Of a stretch of 64,000 bases of DNA, positions 43,421 through 53,126 are shown one piece after another. The position numbers were made by a program, and so were the translations under genes. This DNA is from Gottfriedia solisilvae (GTDB lineage: Bacteria > Bacillota > Bacilli > Bacillales > Bacillaceae_G): contig NZ_NETJ01000006.1 in assembly GCF_002128405.1 (NCBI RefSeq), positions 62,001 through 126,000 of the forward strand, in the 5' to 3' direction. How positions within the stretch are numbered: position 1 is the first letter of the stretch; each line of letters opens with the position of its first letter. A model generated the notes under the pieces. The model was not told the origin of the DNA and ran no database searches. It saw only the letters and a list, made by a program, of their open reading frames with translations.

Positions 43421-44746
43421 ATGGAGCAATACTCTGTAACACAAGCAAGTTTACTTATTTTTATTACATTATCTGGAATCATTACTTCCGTTTTATTACA
43501 TTTTTCACTTGTCTTTGGTATTTTACCCGGGCTACTTTTCTTAATCTATTTAAGTGTAAAAAAAGGTTATGATGTTACGCGTATGTTGAAGGTAGGATAT
43601 AAAGGAATCGGAAAAGTAAAAATTGTATTAATGATTTTATTTTTAATTAGCTTTTTGCTACCGTCTTGGTTTTTGTCTGGAACGATTAACTCGATGGTTT
43701 CGGTTACATTACAAGCGATTAATCCACATCATTTTTTTGTTTTTTGTTTTCTTACAACAATGATTTTTTCAATGATACTCGGCTCATCAATCGGAACATT
43801 AAGTGCTTTAGGTGTACCTTTAATGAGTACTGCAATTTTATTACATATACCTTTAGAAATTACGGCCGGTGCTGTTATTTCAGGGGCATTTGTTGGAGAC
43901 CGAACTTCACCATTTTCAAGTGCTCATCAACTGTTAGCCAATATATTAGAAACAACTGTTAAAAAACAAGGGAAAGCAATGCTTTTAACTTCAATCTTAG
44001 CAATCTTAGTGACAGGATTGTTTTTTAGCATGATGGATGTTAGGTATGGAAGTAATCTTTCAGTCATACATAATGAACTAGAGATTGTACAGAAGATCTC
44101 ATTCCTTCATTTTATACCGCCAATTCTGTTAGTCTTGCTTGTTTTATTCAGATTAAACATTATCATATCTTATGTTATAAGTATTTTATCTAGTAGTTTT
44201 ATAGCTATGTTTCATGGTATTTCTATTTCTGAGATTGTACATGCACTTTGGTATGGAATTGAGGGATTAGGCGGAGGTCTAATTCATATGTATAGCTTAC
44301 TACTGTTCATTGCAATTGCTGGCGTTTATAATGCATTATTGGAAGAGTTAAATGTAATTCAACCCATCTTGGATAAATGGCTCTCATCATCAACATCTAT
44401 GATGTCAGATTCTTTTAAAACTGTAATTGCATCTCTGCTTATTTGTATAATAGCCGGAAATCAAACGATGCCAATTATTCTTACTGGTCGTTCTTTCCTT
44501 TCACATTGGTCAAATAAATATAGTAAAGAAGAACTGGCACGAATTATGAGCGATACAACTTTGCTTTTTCCAGCAATGATCCCTTGGAATGTACTTGCCA
44601 TTATGAGTAGCACTGTTGTTAATATGGATTTGTTTGACTATATACCATATGCGATATTTTTATGGATTCTGCCATGCTTAACTTTATTTGTTTCATTTGC
44701 AAAAAGACGTAAAAATTATCAAACAAGATATGAGATTAGTTCATAA
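43421..44746 (+). CDS. NhaC-family Na+/H+ antiporter
   Basis: A 441-residue transporter with about 12 membrane segments and NhaC motifs: GSSIGTLSALGVPLM, ITAGAVISGAFVGDRTSPFSSA (GDR-S/T-P-F core) and a second-half repeat ICIIAGNQTMPIIL. It probably exchanges protons for sodium, or organic acids as in malate/lactate antiporter relatives. AGGAG precedes the ATG. A terminator follows at 44757. Confidence 0.85.
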   Translation: MEQYSVTQASLLIFITLSGIITSVLLHFSLVFGILPGLLFLIYLSVKKGYDVTRMLKVGYKGIGKVKIVLMILFLISFLLPSWFLSGTINSMVSVTLQAINPHHFFVFCFLTTMIFSMILGSSIGTLSALGVPLMSTAILLHIPLEITAGAVISGAFVGDRTSPFSSAHQLLANILETTVKKQGKAMLLTSILAILVTGLFFSMMDVRYGSNLSVIHNELEIVQKISFLHFIPPILLVLLVLFRLNIIISYVISILSSSFIAMFHGISISEIVHALWYGIEGLGGGLIHMYSLLLFIAIAGVYNALLEELNVIQPILDKWLSSSTSMMSDSFKTVIASLLICIIAGNQTMPIILTGRSFLSHWSNKYSKEELARIMSDTTLLFPAMIPWNVLAIMSSTVVNMDLFDYIPYAIFLWILPCLTLFVSFAKRRKNYQTRYEISS

Positions 44747-44756
44747 AGATTTTAGC

Positions 44757-44793
44757 AAAACACTTTTTCAATAAGAAGAAGTGTTTTTTTTTT
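44757..44793 (+). terminator. Terminator after the NhaC-type gene
   Basis: The stem AAAACACTT / AAGTGTTTT, with extra inner T-A pairs, is followed by a long T run. Confidence 0.85.
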
Positions 44794-44882
44794 GAGACCA
44801 TTATTTAATAGGTTGAAAGTACCTTTAGAATATTATTTATTCTGCTAAAATTAGAAATTGATTAGACTATATATTTTTAATT

Positions 44883-44923
44883 GGCTCTGTTAATGAGATC
44901 AAATCATCTTTTTTAACAGAATC
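44883..44923. mobile_element. Possible remnant of the MITE family
   Basis: 41 bp running from GGCTCTGTTAA to TTAACAGAATC. The ends are inverted repeats that match the termini of the MITE at 29645-29755, but nearly all of the interior is missing. No clear target duplication is seen. It lies 45 nt before a lipoprotein gene. Confidence 0.45.
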
Positions 44924-44967
44924 TTACCATTAAAATATTGCAGCAAGTAATGTCAAGGGGGTTCTGT

Positions 44968-45552
44968 ATGAAAAAATTATTTATGTTATTAACAGTGATG
45001 TTTGTTTTTATGTTATCAAGTTGTTCATCTAATGAAGAATCAAAGAAGAAAGAGTCAATTTTGGATGAATATAAAGTAATGAATTCTCACTCTGAGGTAA
45101 GAGTAAAGGATTTTATTTATCGCATTGTTTCTGAAAAACAAGAATATGCAAATAATGAAAAGGTTAAAATTTATGCTGAACTTGAATACGTAGGAAATGA
45201 AGAACAAGTCACAATTTATCATGCTGCATCACCGTTTTATTTTAATCTTAAAGAAAAAACGAGAAATTATGATATTGTGTATGGGATGAATCAACCTTTA
45301 GTGAAAACAACAATTGTAAAAGGAAAACCTTTACGAGAAGAATACTTTATAGGAAACGGGAGCTATAGTGGTGATGACCCGAAAGAATATGTAGATTTTA
45401 TGAAAAAAATAATGGATACAAAACGCTTGCCTTATGGTTACTACATATTAAACGGTAACGCAGACTTTTATGTAGAAACAGTTAAGAGTGGTAAAAATGT
45501 TCAAATAGAGTATAACATTAACTCGCCAATTGATTTTAAAGTGAACGAGTAA
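44968..45552 (+). CDS. Predicted lipoprotein, unrecognised
   Basis: A 194-residue protein with a lipoprotein signal (KKLFMLLTVMFVFMLSSC, lipidated Cys19) and a beta-rich exported domain (KVKIYAELEYVG ... VTIYHAASPFYFNL ... LPYGYYILNGNADFYVET). The blocks recall the immunoglobulin-like BsuPI fold, but this is weak. The ATG follows AAGGGGG; an upstream frame start is rejected. It is probably anchored on the outer face of the membrane. Confidence 0.72.
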   Translation: MKKLFMLLTVMFVFMLSSCSSNEESKKKESILDEYKVMNSHSEVRVKDFIYRIVSEKQEYANNEKVKIYAELEYVGNEEQVTIYHAASPFYFNLKEKTRNYDIVYGMNQPLVKTTIVKGKPLREEYFIGNGSYSGDDPKEYVDFMKKIMDTKRLPYGYYILNGNADFYVETVKSGKNVQIEYNINSPIDFKVNE

Positions 45553-45583
45553 ACTAAATAATATGAAACCTAATGATAAACAG

Positions 45584-45614
45584 AGATATTATAAAGCTTT
45601 TGTCTCTGTTTTCG
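45584..45614 (+). terminator. Terminator after the lipoprotein gene
   Basis: The stem AAACAGAGA / TCTCTGTTT with an A/T-rich loop ends in TTTTC. Confidence 0.65.
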
Positions 45615-45648
45615 TATTTAATTAGATTCAAACCTCTTACTCAGTAAA

Positions 45649-45680
45649 AAAACGGCAATCAATATGATTGCCGTTTTATG
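45649..45680 (-). terminator. Terminator of the minus-strand gene at 45676
   Basis: The stem AAAACGGCAATC / GATTGCCGTTTT overlaps the stop codon of the gene. Confidence 0.8.
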
Positions 45681-45981
45681 CTTCAGAATATAATTTTTCT
45701 TTCTGAGATACAATGTCTTTTAATTGTCTTACAGTAATACTATATTTTAAACGAATTGCTTCAAGCTCCATAATAGCAACATCAATATATTCAGGTTCAG
45801 CATGGATAAAATTGATTTCTTTATATTCTAATTGCTTTTGTAAGTTTCGAAGTTCGTTATGTAATATTTCCGTTTGGGAACTTTCTTGAAGAGTTGATTT
45901 TATGAAACGGTTAAAAAATAAACTCAATTTTGTTTGTTTTTTAGAGACTGTTTGTTCTTGAATCATTACTGAATTTGGCAT
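45676..45981 (-). CDS. Small coiled-coil protein
   Basis: A 101-residue cytoplasmic helical protein with heptad-like stretches (EILHNELRNLQKQLEYKE; VAIMELEAIRLKYSITVRQLKDIV). The segment HAEPEYIDVAIMELEAIRLKY recalls the DUF2508/YaaL family loosely. The start is at the second ATG, 8 nt after AGGAGG. Its function is unknown. Confidence 0.65.
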   Translation of the reverse strand: MPNSVMIQEQTVSKKQTKLSLFFNRFIKSTLQESSQTEILHNELRNLQKQLEYKEINFIHAEPEYIDVAIMELEAIRLKYSITVRQLKDIVSQKEKLYSEA

Positions 45982-46156
45982 TAACATATCCTCCTAAAAT
46001 ATAGATTGAATCAATATTTATAGATTTCATAACTTGTCCAAATGAATAAACTCATAGATTCATAACAATCTTTGTTTTTATAAAGATATTAATGTGAATT
46101 AAAGAAAATGCTAAAAATTTTGGATTTTTAAAAAATTTTTATTAGGAGGTTTTCAA

Positions 46157-46657
46157 TTGAAAAAAATAAATAAAGTCATCATATCTTTTATCATTTTTTT
46201 TCAATTGGTTTTATTAACTTCATGTAGCAATATACCTTACGAACCGAAAATTAAAATGGACATAATTGTTAGAGAATTAACGAAAAATGAATATAGTGCA
46301 GTAGGTACGATGGGATTAAGTAATCCTTCAATTCATGATTTTAAGAAGATCGTATTTGATTTTGAAATGAAAAATTCTAATCAAATTACTTATCGAAACG
46401 TTAATATTCCAGAACATACTATTTGGAAATATAGAATCAATTCGATAAATGGAGAACGTTATTGGTTTGGGAATTATTATAAAATGGGAGATAGTTCAAC
46501 TTATCATAGAGAAATTGTGTATTATTCAAAAGGAGTTAGTGAAGAACAAATTAGAAAGGCTTTTGAAGATACGTTCATAAGAATTTCTTATCAAACAGAA
46601 CATGGGGAAAGTCGTACGTTAGAATACAGTATTGGGAACTCTATTGAATTCAAATAG
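46157..46657 (+). CDS. Predicted lipoprotein, unrecognised
   Basis: A 166-residue protein with a lipoprotein signal (VIISFIIFFQLVLLTSC, lipidated Cys23). The domain behind it contains DIIVRELTKNEYSAVGTMG, FDFEMKNSNQITYRNVNIPE and EIVYYSKGVSEEQIRKAF. The TTG start has a perfect AGGAGG. No family was recognised. Together with the lipoprotein at 44968 it flanks the small coiled-coil gene. Confidence 0.7.
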   Translation: MKKINKVIISFIIFFQLVLLTSCSNIPYEPKIKMDIIVRELTKNEYSAVGTMGLSNPSIHDFKKIVFDFEMKNSNQITYRNVNIPEHTIWKYRINSINGERYWFGNYYKMGDSSTYHREIVYYSKGVSEEQIRKAFEDTFIRISYQTEHGESRTLEYSIGNSIEFK

Positions 46658-46771
46658 TAGGATCACTAAATAAAATTTAAGCTTTTCGTATGAATCTGAT
46701 ACACTTAGGGAACATAAAGATTAGATTTACTTTATGTAAAATGAATCTAGAAATAGAGAGGACAATAATCC

Positions 46772-47041
46772 ATGGAAAAAATTGAAGTAGGCGAAATCCT
46801 AACATTAAGCTATGAAGATGATCAAGAACAAGACTATGAAGTACTAGGCGCACTTGACATTGAAGGTGTAGAATACATAGCAGTTGGCTTAGTTGAAGAT
46901 GTAGAACAAGAGAGTGATGAAGATATTGATGTTTTCTTCTTAAGAGTAGAAGAAAGTGGCGAGTTCTTTGATATTGAGACAGAAGAAGAATTTGAAAAAG
47001 TATCTGCAGCATTTGATCAATCACTAAAAGAAGAAGAATAA
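46772..47041 (+). CDS. DUF1292 protein (YrzB-like)
   Basis: An 89-residue, strongly acidic protein of the DUF1292 family: VGEILTLSYEDDQEQDYEVLGALDIEGVEYIAVGLV ... IDVFFLRVEESGEFFDIETEEEFEKV. YrzB of B. subtilis sits with the yrrL/yrzL genes, so this separate location suggests a paralogue. Its role is unknown. GAGAGGA precedes the ATG. It ends in a strong terminator. Confidence 0.85.
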   Translation: MEKIEVGEILTLSYEDDQEQDYEVLGALDIEGVEYIAVGLVEDVEQESDEDIDVFFLRVEESGEFFDIETEEEFEKVSAAFDQSLKEEE

Positions 47042-47046
47042 AACAT

Positions 47047-47090
47047 AAAAAAGTAGAAATTGAGATGATATCAATTTCTACTTTTTTTAA
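47047..47090. terminator. Bidirectional terminator, DUF1292 / MATE
   Basis: The 17-bp stem AAAAAAGTAGAAATTGA / TCAATTTCTACTTTTTT has a 7-nt loop. Confidence 0.9.
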
Positions 47091-47094
47091 TAAA

Positions 47095-48486
47095 TTAACT
47101 TGAAGCAGGGACGGTTTCGCTTACCGATTCACTCTGTACGAATGAGGCTGATTCCCATTTTTTTGAACGCCATCTCCAAAGCATGAGTAATCCACGTATC
47201 CATTCATCTGCAATAAATGCAATCCATACGCCTATTAGTCCAAGGTTAAAGTGAACTCCTAGTATGTATGCGATCGGAATACTAATGCCCCACATTGATA
47301 TAATGCCCATCATGACGGGGAATTTCACGTCTCCAGCTGCACGTAAAGAACTGATTACGATTAAATTAAAAGCTCGACCAGGTTCGAGAATAATTGTACA
47401 AATTAAAAGTACTGTTCCTGTGTGGATAATTTGTTCATTATCAGTAAAGATTGAAAATAATGGTTTAGAGAATAAGGATGCGATAATAGCCATTAAAGTC
47501 GAAATACAGATTCCTAATTTTAGGCTGCGGATACAGTGTTCATATGCGGTTTTTAAATCTCTCGCACCAACTAGTCTTCCTATGATAATTTGTTCACCTT
47601 GCCCAATTGCTACTGAAAATAAGAAGATAAACATCATAATATTTTGAGCATATACCTTAGTTGTCAAAGCCTCAGTTCCAATCATTGTAATAAAGATCGT
47701 AATAACGATTTGAGAGGCATTATATGAAATATTTTCTCCAGCCGCAGGAACGCCGATTTTAAATAAATTTTTCGAGTGCTGAATTGGTTTAGATTGTAGG
47801 ACTTTTTTAAATGAAATAAAGCCAATCCTTTTCATGAAAATATAAATAATTAAAATAGTACAGATAATCCTTGCAATTGAAGTAGACCATGCTACGCCTG
47901 CTTCACCAAGAACTGGTAAACCAAAAGGACCAAAAATGACAAAATAATTTCCAATTGCATTTAGTATATTCATTAAAATAGTGACTTTCATCATATCTTT
48001 CGTGAAACCATAACTACGTAAAGTTGCCGAAATCGTCATCATAATTGCTTGAACGAACATAAATGCACCAACGATTTCTAAAAATGAATTTCCTCTTAAG
48101 ATTAAGTCTGGATCTAATCCCATCCATTTTAAAATGTAGGAAGAAAAAAAGAATAATAAAATACTAATGATGATACCGATCCCAAAGTTTGCGATCATAG
48201 ATACTGTAAAAACTTCTTTTGCTTTATACTCATTTTTTGCACCTAAATATTGAGCAACTAATATTGATGTACCAGCAGTTACAAAACCAAATAATAATGT
48301 AACTAAGCCCATGACTTGAGACGCAACACCTACAGCGGCTACTGCATGGTCAGAATACCTACTTAGCATTAGGGTATCGACACTACCCATTAACATGAAT
48401 AATAATATTTCAATAAATATTGGCCAGGTAATATGCAAAAGGGAGAGTGGCTTATCGTTACTTTGAATCTTGTTTGAAGATTCCAT
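47095..48486 (-). CDS. MATE-family efflux transporter
   Basis: A 463-residue protein with 12 membrane segments and the two-fold MATE repeat: WPIFIEILLFMLMGSVDTLMLSRYSDHAVAAVGVA in the first half and GVPAAGENISYNASQIV ... AIGQGEQIIIGRLVGA in the second. It exports cationic compounds using a Na+ or H+ gradient. AAGGTAGGG precedes the ATG. The C-terminus is Ser/Val-rich and probably flexible. Confidence 0.9.
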   Translation of the reverse strand: MESSNKIQSNDKPLSLLHITWPIFIEILLFMLMGSVDTLMLSRYSDHAVAAVGVASQVMGLVTLLFGFVTAGTSILVAQYLGAKNEYKAKEVFTVSMIANFGIGIIISILLFFFSSYILKWMGLDPDLILRGNSFLEIVGAFMFVQAIMMTISATLRSYGFTKDMMKVTILMNILNAIGNYFVIFGPFGLPVLGEAGVAWSTSIARIICTILIIYIFMKRIGFISFKKVLQSKPIQHSKNLFKIGVPAAGENISYNASQIVITIFITMIGTEALTTKVYAQNIMMFIFLFSVAIGQGEQIIIGRLVGARDLKTAYEHCIRSLKLGICISTLMAIIASLFSKPLFSIFTDNEQIIHTGTVLLICTIILEPGRAFNLIVISSLRAAGDVKFPVMMGIISMWGISIPIAYILGVHFNLGLIGVWIAFIADEWIRGLLMLWRWRSKKWESASFVQSESVSETVPASS

Positions 48487-48511
48487 GTTTCATCCCTACC
48501 TTTTCAAAAAA

Positions 48512-48558
48512 GAAAAGGATGTCTCAATACAATAATGTATTGTGTTAGGACACCCTTT
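48512..48558 (-). terminator. Terminator of the neopullulanase gene
   Basis: A long stem (AAGGGTGTCCTAACACAATA with its near-complement, two mismatches) has a T-rich tail on the minus strand. Confidence 0.75.
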
Positions 48559-48601
48559 ACAATTTATAATTTGGTTCTAGTTAAAATAAATTTAACAAAT
48601 C

Positions 48602-50371
<1,770 letters not shown>

Positions 50372-50377
50372 TTATTT

Positions 50378-50393
50378 AGACAATCGTTTGCTT
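50378..50393 (-). promoter_or_regulatory. LacI-type operator-like site upstream of the neopullulanase gene
   Basis: On the minus strand this reads AAGCAAACGATTGTCT, an imperfect dyad around AACG/CGTT typical of LacI/GalR-family operators. It lies downstream of the -10 box, so a bound repressor would block transcription. Confidence 0.5.
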
Positions 50394-50401
50394 AAAAAAA
50401 G

Positions 50402-50428
50402 ATTATAATTAAACGCTTTCATTGTCAA
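50402..50428 (-). promoter_or_regulatory. Putative promoter of the neopullulanase gene with embedded cre-like box
   Basis: On the minus strand, TTGACA (50428-50423) and TATAAT (50407-50402) are separated by 15 nt. The spacer contains TGAAAGCGTTTAAT, close to the left half of a CcpA cre site. The short spacing weakens the promoter call. Confidence 0.5.
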
Positions 50429-50537
50429 TTGTTTTGAAAGCTCATATTTGTACAATGAATGATTTTTATTTCATACTTTATAAATGTATAATATGTGATA
50501 GAGTAGACAAGAGCAGAATGTACTAGGAGGAGCAGAA

Positions 50538-51308
50538 TTGATCAGAAACTTTTTTACAAAGCGATTTAAGTTGAAAAGTATATATGAAGCAAAAGATAGC
50601 AAACTAATTTATGTATTAATACAAAATATACTAGTGGGTTCATTAATTGCTTTTCCGTTAGTGTTTCAAATCATACAAACTGATTCACAAAGATTAGCGG
50701 AGAGAGTATTTGCACCATATTATGAAAACACTAGTTGGCAGAATGAATTACCAAATTGTCGTTATGACGACCAACTTTCTTGTCAGAACAATAAACAAAA
50801 AGTAATTAAAGTAAAAAACCAGCGAATTGTTTTTGATCCAACAGATCAATATGATGTGGATGACAAAGAGAGTATCACGATTATCTTTGGGAAAAAACAT
50901 ATCCATGCAAATTTACTAGGCTTTGATCTTTATGGGGGATATAATGACCAATTAGTTAAAGCATTAGATCAAAAAGATGCTGATCAATTATTACTTGGAA
51001 TTGTATCTAGTGTTAAAATGCAAGCAGTTGCAATGATGATGCAATTATTTTACCCAATAACGATTGTTACGAATATTATTTATATCGCAATTGTATCGTT
51101 AATGGCTTTATTATTTAATATTGGAAATTCTAAAAAGTTGACATATAGGCAATTCTTCTCATTTCTATCATATGCAGCTACTTTACCAGCTATTTTTGCG
51201 TTTATGATTGGAACGATTTTTTCGATCGCATTTCTATATATTGCTTTTAATTTTGGCGTAATTTTATTTGCATACTATGTCTATCGTAAATATAATCGAG
51301 TCGTATAA
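50538..51308 (+). CDS. yvdJ: DUF1189 membrane protein (YvdJ-like)
   Basis: A 256-residue DUF1189 protein. An N-terminal membrane helix (about 25-45) precedes a hydrophilic, presumably external domain (50-155), and three membrane helices end it (165-250). B. subtilis YvdJ of the maltodextrin cluster belongs to this family, and the location between the neopullulanase and mdxE genes supports the assignment. The TTG start follows AGGAGG. Its exact role in dextrin use is unknown. Confidence 0.82.
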   Translation: MIRNFFTKRFKLKSIYEAKDSKLIYVLIQNILVGSLIAFPLVFQIIQTDSQRLAERVFAPYYENTSWQNELPNCRYDDQLSCQNNKQKVIKVKNQRIVFDPTDQYDVDDKESITIIFGKKHIHANLLGFDLYGGYNDQLVKALDQKDADQLLLGIVSSVKMQAVAMMMQLFYPITIVTNIIYIAIVSLMALLFNIGNSKKLTYRQFFSFLSYAATLPAIFAFMIGTIFSIAFLYIAFNFGVILFAYYVYRKYNRVV

Positions 51309-51323
51309 ATACAGTAGTGTCAA

Positions 51324-51350
51324 GGGGAGGAAGAGCATTCCTCCTTTTAT
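51324..51350 (+). terminator. Terminator after yvdJ
   Basis: The stem GGAGGAA / TTCCTCC with a 5-nt loop is followed by TTTTATTTTT. Confidence 0.75.
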
Positions 51351-51485
51351 TTTTAAATTTACTAAAAATTTAGAAATAAATATGTTATTTATTACCAAAT
51401 TGTCCAATATATTTAAATGGAAAAGCTATATATATTTTTGTCTTTATCGTTTATGATGTAAGAAGAATTTCTTAAAAAAGTGAAA

Positions 51486-51499
51486 TGTAAGCGCTTATA
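51486..51499. promoter_or_regulatory. cre-like operator 1 upstream of mdxE
   Basis: TGTAAGCGCTTATA differs at one position from the cre pattern TGWAANCGNTNWCA. It lies about 40 nt upstream of the -35 box. Confidence 0.6.
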
Positions 51500-51537
51500 T
51501 CAACAATTGATATAAAAATAAAAATATACTAATTTGT

Positions 51538-51566
51538 TTGACTTTCATATTTTAGTAGATTATTAT
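51538..51566 (+). promoter_or_regulatory. Sigma-A promoter of the mdxEFG operon
   Basis: TTGACT, a 17-nt spacer, then TATTAT. Transcription would start near 51573, at the left edge of the second operator. Confidence 0.7.
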
Positions 51567-51573
51567 AAAAGTG

Positions 51574-51587
51574 TGAAAGCGCTTGCT
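51574..51587. promoter_or_regulatory. cre/LacI-type operator 2 at the mdxE transcription start
   Basis: TGAAAGCGCTTGCT is near-palindromic (AAGCGCTT core) and overlaps the predicted start site, a position suited to repression by CcpA or by the LacI-family protein at 57168. Confidence 0.65.
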
Positions 51588-51628
51588 ATACTTTATGAAA
51601 ATTATAACCTTGTTAGGGGGAAACAAAA

Positions 51629-52972
51629 GTGAAACTAAAATCAATGTTTGCTGTATTTGCAACGGTAAGCTTAAGTTTAGGTGCATTAGCTGGATGTGGA
51701 TCTTCAAAAGATACTGCAAACTCTGCTAAAGACAAAAAGAAAGACGACCTTCCTTGGGATGAACAAGCTAAAGGTTACAAAATGGAAGAAGAAGTATTAA
51801 ACGGTGAAGCTCCATTAAAAGTATGGTTAGATAATGACGATTATGCAAACGCTATCATTGAAGCTTTCAATGCTAAATATCCAAAAGTAAAAATTGAGTA
51901 TGAAAAAGTTGGTGCGGTTGATACTCGTGCTAAAATGGAACTTGATGGTGAAGCTGGATTAGGTGCAGACGTTTTCGTTCAACCACATGATGGTATTGGT
52001 GCTTCATTAGAATCAGCAATTATTGGACCAATGGGACAATATACTGATCAAATTAAAGATCGTTTCTTAGATTCTTCAGTTGGTACTGTAATGAGCGATG
52101 GTCAAGCTTATGGTGTTCCAATCTCTACAGAATCGGTTGCATTATTCTATAACAAAACATTATTAAAAGAATTAACTGGTTCAGATGCTGCACCTACTGA
52201 TTGGTCTCAAATTTCTGAATTAGCTAAAACATACAATAATAAAAAGAAAAACCAATGGACAGTTCGTTGGGAAGTTGGAAACTCTTACATGAGTTACTTC
52301 TTCTTATCAGCTAATGGTTATGACTTATTCGGTAAAGATGGAACAGATGCTTCTAAAATCGGATTTGATACTGAAGAAGCAAAAGCTGGTCTAGAAGCAT
52401 TAAAAGCAGTTCGTCCTGAGTGGGATGTAAACTCTGCAGATGCTACAAACGATACAACTACTTTAGAATTTGCTAAAGGTAAAACACCATTCTTAATTAC
52501 TGGTCCTTGGGCGATCGGTGATGTGAAAAAAGGTGCTGAGAAAAATAAATTTGAATTTGGAATTGCTCAACTTCCAAAAATTAATGGTAACCAACCTGTA
52601 ACTTTCTCTGGTAACCAAATTGCAAACGTATCTTCTTACTCTAAACACCCAGCGGCTGCACGTGTATTCGCAATGTTCTTAGGTTCAAAAGAAGGTGCTG
52701 AAGCTTTATACAAAACTACTGGTAAATTACCAGCTCTTAAAGAGCAATATGCAAGTGAAGTTCCTGGTTTAAGTGATGATGTATTACTTCAAGGTGTTGC
52801 AGCTCAAGCAGCATTCTCAAAACCAATGCCATCTATTCCAGAAATGGCTAACTGGTGGGATCCTGCTAAAAACATGATCGTAAATGTTTGGGATGGCTTA
52901 ATGTCACCTGAAGAAGCACAAAAGAAAGCTGTTGAAGATTTCGAAGCATTACAAAGTGGTGCAGGTAAATAA
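51629..52972 (+). CDS. mdxE: Maltodextrin ABC transporter, substrate-binding lipoprotein
   Basis: A 447-residue lipoprotein. The signal ends in LGALAGC, with lipidated Cys23. A MalE-type solute-binding fold follows: APLKVWLDNDDYANAIIEAFNAKYPKVKIEY, GADVFVQPHDGIG, VPISTESVALFYNK and GKTPFLITGPWAI. It captures maltodextrins outside the membrane for MdxFG. The GTG start has GGGGG about 9 nt upstream. A strong hairpin between mdxE and mdxF may keep MdxE in excess. No ATPase gene is present; MsmX-type shared ATPases serve such systems. Confidence 0.92.
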   Translation: MKLKSMFAVFATVSLSLGALAGCGSSKDTANSAKDKKKDDLPWDEQAKGYKMEEEVLNGEAPLKVWLDNDDYANAIIEAFNAKYPKVKIEYEKVGAVDTRAKMELDGEAGLGADVFVQPHDGIGASLESAIIGPMGQYTDQIKDRFLDSSVGTVMSDGQAYGVPISTESVALFYNKTLLKELTGSDAAPTDWSQISELAKTYNNKKKNQWTVRWEVGNSYMSYFFLSANGYDLFGKDGTDASKIGFDTEEAKAGLEALKAVRPEWDVNSADATNDTTTLEFAKGKTPFLITGPWAIGDVKKGAEKNKFEFGIAQLPKINGNQPVTFSGNQIANVSSYSKHPAAARVFAMFLGSKEGAEALYKTTGKLPALKEQYASEVPGLSDDVLLQGVAAQAAFSKPMPSIPEMANWWDPAKNMIVNVWDGLMSPEEAQKKAVEDFEALQSGAGK

Positions 52973-52988
52973 TCAATCTAGTATCATT

Positions 52989-53015
52989 ACAGCCTCTCAA
53001 TCAATGAGAGGCTGT
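52989..53015 (+). other. mdxE-mdxF intergenic stem-loop
   Basis: A perfect 11-bp stem ACAGCCTCTCA / TGAGAGGCTGT with a weak T tail, 17 nt after mdxE. It probably stabilises the mdxE message or partly terminates transcription, giving more binding protein than permease. Confidence 0.7.
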
Positions 53016-53126
53016 ATTATCAACTAATTATGCAAACGGTTTCTGCTATTTGCATAATTTAAGATAATAAGATATTGTTTTGCATATACAGGTACCAATT
53101 TTTGGTACGGAAGGGGGAGAAAAGAT

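Noticed and set aside
51268-51456. 62-residue frame spanning the end of yvdJ and the following terminator
   Set aside because: It begins inside yvdJ in another frame and reads through a terminator and AT-rich DNA with no ribosome binding site.
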